Assembly: GCA_021851625.1 (NCBI GenBank) | Contig: JAJZCX010000076.1 | Location: 1-7,077, forward strand | Direction: 5' to 3' | From: Acidobacteriota bacterium | GTDB lineage: Bacteria > Acidobacteriota > Terriglobia > Terriglobales > Acidobacteriaceae | Length of the DNA: 7,077 nt | Shown: one piece after another, positions 6,230 to 7,077 of the stretch | Layout: every line of letters starts with the position of its first letter | Numbering within the stretch: the first letter of the stretch is position 1 | Notes under the pieces: model-generated | The model's input: the letters and a program-made list of their open reading frames with translations, nothing else | Told to the model about the DNA's origin: nothing | The model's database searches: none | Translations under genes and position numbers: made by a program

Positions 6230-6479
6230 GCCCGACCCGCGGCACCATTGCATCCAGCCTGCAATTAGCCAAATTTCCTAAAATTCAAACGATTTTTCAT
6301 GGATTTACGGCTTCCAGGTCTCCCGACGGACCCACAGCCGAAATTCGCCCAGTTCCTGCAACGGTACGCGAGCCATCTTTGGAGTGTTTTTCTTGCATTT
6401 TTCTCTTTACACCGGCGGCAATCGGCGTACTGTTGTAGGCAGAGAATTCTAATAACTCAGCGGTGCGACGGGGCAGACC
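6230..6479. other. Intergenic region between the peptidase homologue and the receiver gene
   Basis: These 250 bp hold no convincing gene. A weak inverted repeat ATTGCA-N7-TGCAAT (6247-6265) lies just after the peptidase stop but has no T-run. T-rich stretches occur at 6386-6410. I could not find a -35/-10 pair with proper spacing; an AATTCTAATAA stretch near 6445-6455 is the best -10-like region. Confidence 0.4.
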
Positions 6480-6857
6480 ATGAAGTCCAAGGTGCTGGTA
6501 GTCGATGACGACCCATTGGTAGCCGATACGCTATGCCTGATTTTTCAGAAGCGTGGTTATGATTGCCGCGCTTCCTATTCAGGCAACGAGGCGCTCTCCT
6601 GCGCCAAACAATTTGTCCCAGAGTTGTTGCTCTGCGACATCACCATGCCCGGCATGAGCGGATTGGAGGTCGCCTCCTCCATCGCAGACACGCTGCCGAG
6701 TTGTCGCATCCTGCTGCTGACCGCGCATTATGGCAACCTCAAATCGGCGCGGCAGTGCGTGCATACGCTCAGCGTGCCCAATCGCGTGATGACCAAGCCG
6801 GTGCAGCCCGATGAGTTGTTGCATCAGGCGCACACGCTGTTGCACACCGTGCACTAG
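6480..6857 (+). CDS. Stand-alone CheY-like response regulator receiver protein
   Basis: The product is 125 aa and consists of one receiver domain, with no DNA-binding or enzymatic output domain. The acidic pocket is Asp10/Asp11 (VVDDDP, 7-12), and the phospho-acceptor is Asp53 in CDITMPGMSG (52-61). The conserved Thr81 (LLLTAHY) and Lys106 (TKPVQPDEL) complete the phosphorylation site, so it should be phosphorylated by a histidine kinase and signal through protein contacts. No kinase is encoded in the window. Start ATG 6480 gives an ordinary receiver N-terminus (KVLVVDDD); a short GGGG lies about 7 nt upstream. The following 220 bp show no further gene. It could be a chemotaxis-type, phosphorelay or orphan regulator; the target is unknown. 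Confidence 0.93.
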   Translation: MKSKVLVVDDDPLVADTLCLIFQKRGYDCRASYSGNEALSCAKQFVPELLLCDITMPGMSGLEVASSIADTLPSCRILLLTAHYGNLKSARQCVHTLSVPNRVMTKPVQPDELLHQAHTLLHTVH

Positions 6858-6975
6858 GGTTCCTATGCGCAGGCCCGGTGCTGGCGCGCTCTCCAGCCCA
6901 GTGTTTCCAAAATTTGGTCGTGGGTCAGTTGAAAGGATGTTGGATCACTCTCTACATTCTTACCCACAGACACAC
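6858..6975. other. Gene-free stretch downstream of the receiver gene
   Basis: No gene, promoter or clear intrinsic terminator is seen here. CTGG-N8-CCAG near 6882-6897 could be a weak hairpin but lacks a T-run. Confidence 0.4.
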
Positions 6976-7029
6976 TGTCATTCTGAGCCCTTCGGCTTCG
7001 CTCAGGGCAGGCTCCGCGAAGAATCCAGA
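6976..7029 (+). repeat. Intergenic palindromic repeat of the TGTCATTCTGAGC...GAAGAATC type
   Basis: The element reads TGTCATTCTGAGC, then CCTTCGGCTTC, GCTCAGGGCAGG, then CGAAGAATCCAGA. Internal arms CTGAGC (6983-6988) and GCTCAG (7000-7005), or alternatively GCCCT (6987-6991) and AGGGC (7004-7008), can form mutually exclusive stems. From memory this belongs to a dispersed intergenic repeat family common in Acidobacteria and some other phyla; no copy number can be given from one window. Confidence 0.7.
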
Positions 7030-7061
7030 CGGTGATGGCTGGGTGGATGTAGCGGTAATTC

Positions 7062-7077
7062 TCTGGATTCTTCGTCA
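7062..7077 (-). repeat. Second, inverted copy of the same repeat, cut by the window end
   Basis: TCTGGATTCTTCG (7062-7074) is the exact reverse complement of CGAAGAATCCAGA (7017-7029). The continuation TCA makes TGACGAAGAATCCAGA on the minus strand, which matches the 3' end of typical copies of this family. The two 3' ends face each other across 32 bp. Confidence 0.6.

Noticed and set aside
6378..6400. Possible sigma-54 site (TGGAGTG...TTGCA) before the receiver gene
   Set aside because: There are 12 bases between GG and GC instead of the required 10.
6299..6508. 69-codon frame upstream of the receiver gene
   Set aside because: It overlaps the receiver start, has no ribosome site I can defend, and its composition looks random.
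6811..7035. 74-codon plus-strand frame running into the terminal repeat
   Set aside because: It starts inside the receiver gene in another frame and ends in repeat sequence; no coding features.

Overview
The window looks like chromosomal DNA of a moderately GC-rich Gram-negative bacterium. I favour Acidobacteriota (Terriglobia / Acidobacteriaceae-like). The reasons are the style of the RpoD and GyrA proteins, paired exported DUF4136 proteins, a DUF5715-like M15-type peptidase homologue, and an intergenic repeat of the 'TGTCATTCTGAGC...GAAGAATC' type that I recall as abundant in acidobacterial genomes. The lineage rests on family recall, not on a search.

Left part (1-3584): a divergent housekeeping pair. 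The 5' end of rpoD (primary sigma factor) runs off the left edge on the minus strand and appears to use a TTG start. gyrA (DNA gyrase subunit A, complete, 888 aa) is on the plus strand. The roughly 300 bp between them carry a good sigma70-type promoter for gyrA, a GGTCA motif repeated three times at exactly 20 bp, a 9-bp-arm palindrome just before the rpoD ribosome binding site, and a small hairpin followed by five T in the gyrA leader. gyrA ends in a strong intrinsic terminator.

Middle part (3634-6229): a cell-envelope cluster. Two tandem minus-strand paralogues encode exported DUF4136-family proteins with runs of Gly, Trp and Met. Transcribed divergently, 108 bp away, is a secreted His/Arg-rich protein with an M15-type (D-Ala-D-Ala carboxypeptidase-like) zinc-site signature. 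The gap between the paralogues holds a nested inverted repeat.

Right part (6230-7077): a stand-alone CheY-like receiver protein, followed by an intergenic repeat whose second, inverted copy is cut by the window end.

The genes form no single pathway. rpoD and gyrA are core transcription and topology genes; the middle genes all act outside the cytoplasm; the receiver protein probably works with a kinase encoded elsewhere. I see no defence system, CRISPR array, tRNA, rRNA, prophage or transposase gene. The most unusual signals are the 20-bp-periodic half-sites upstream of rpoD and the tandem G/W/M-rich proteins.
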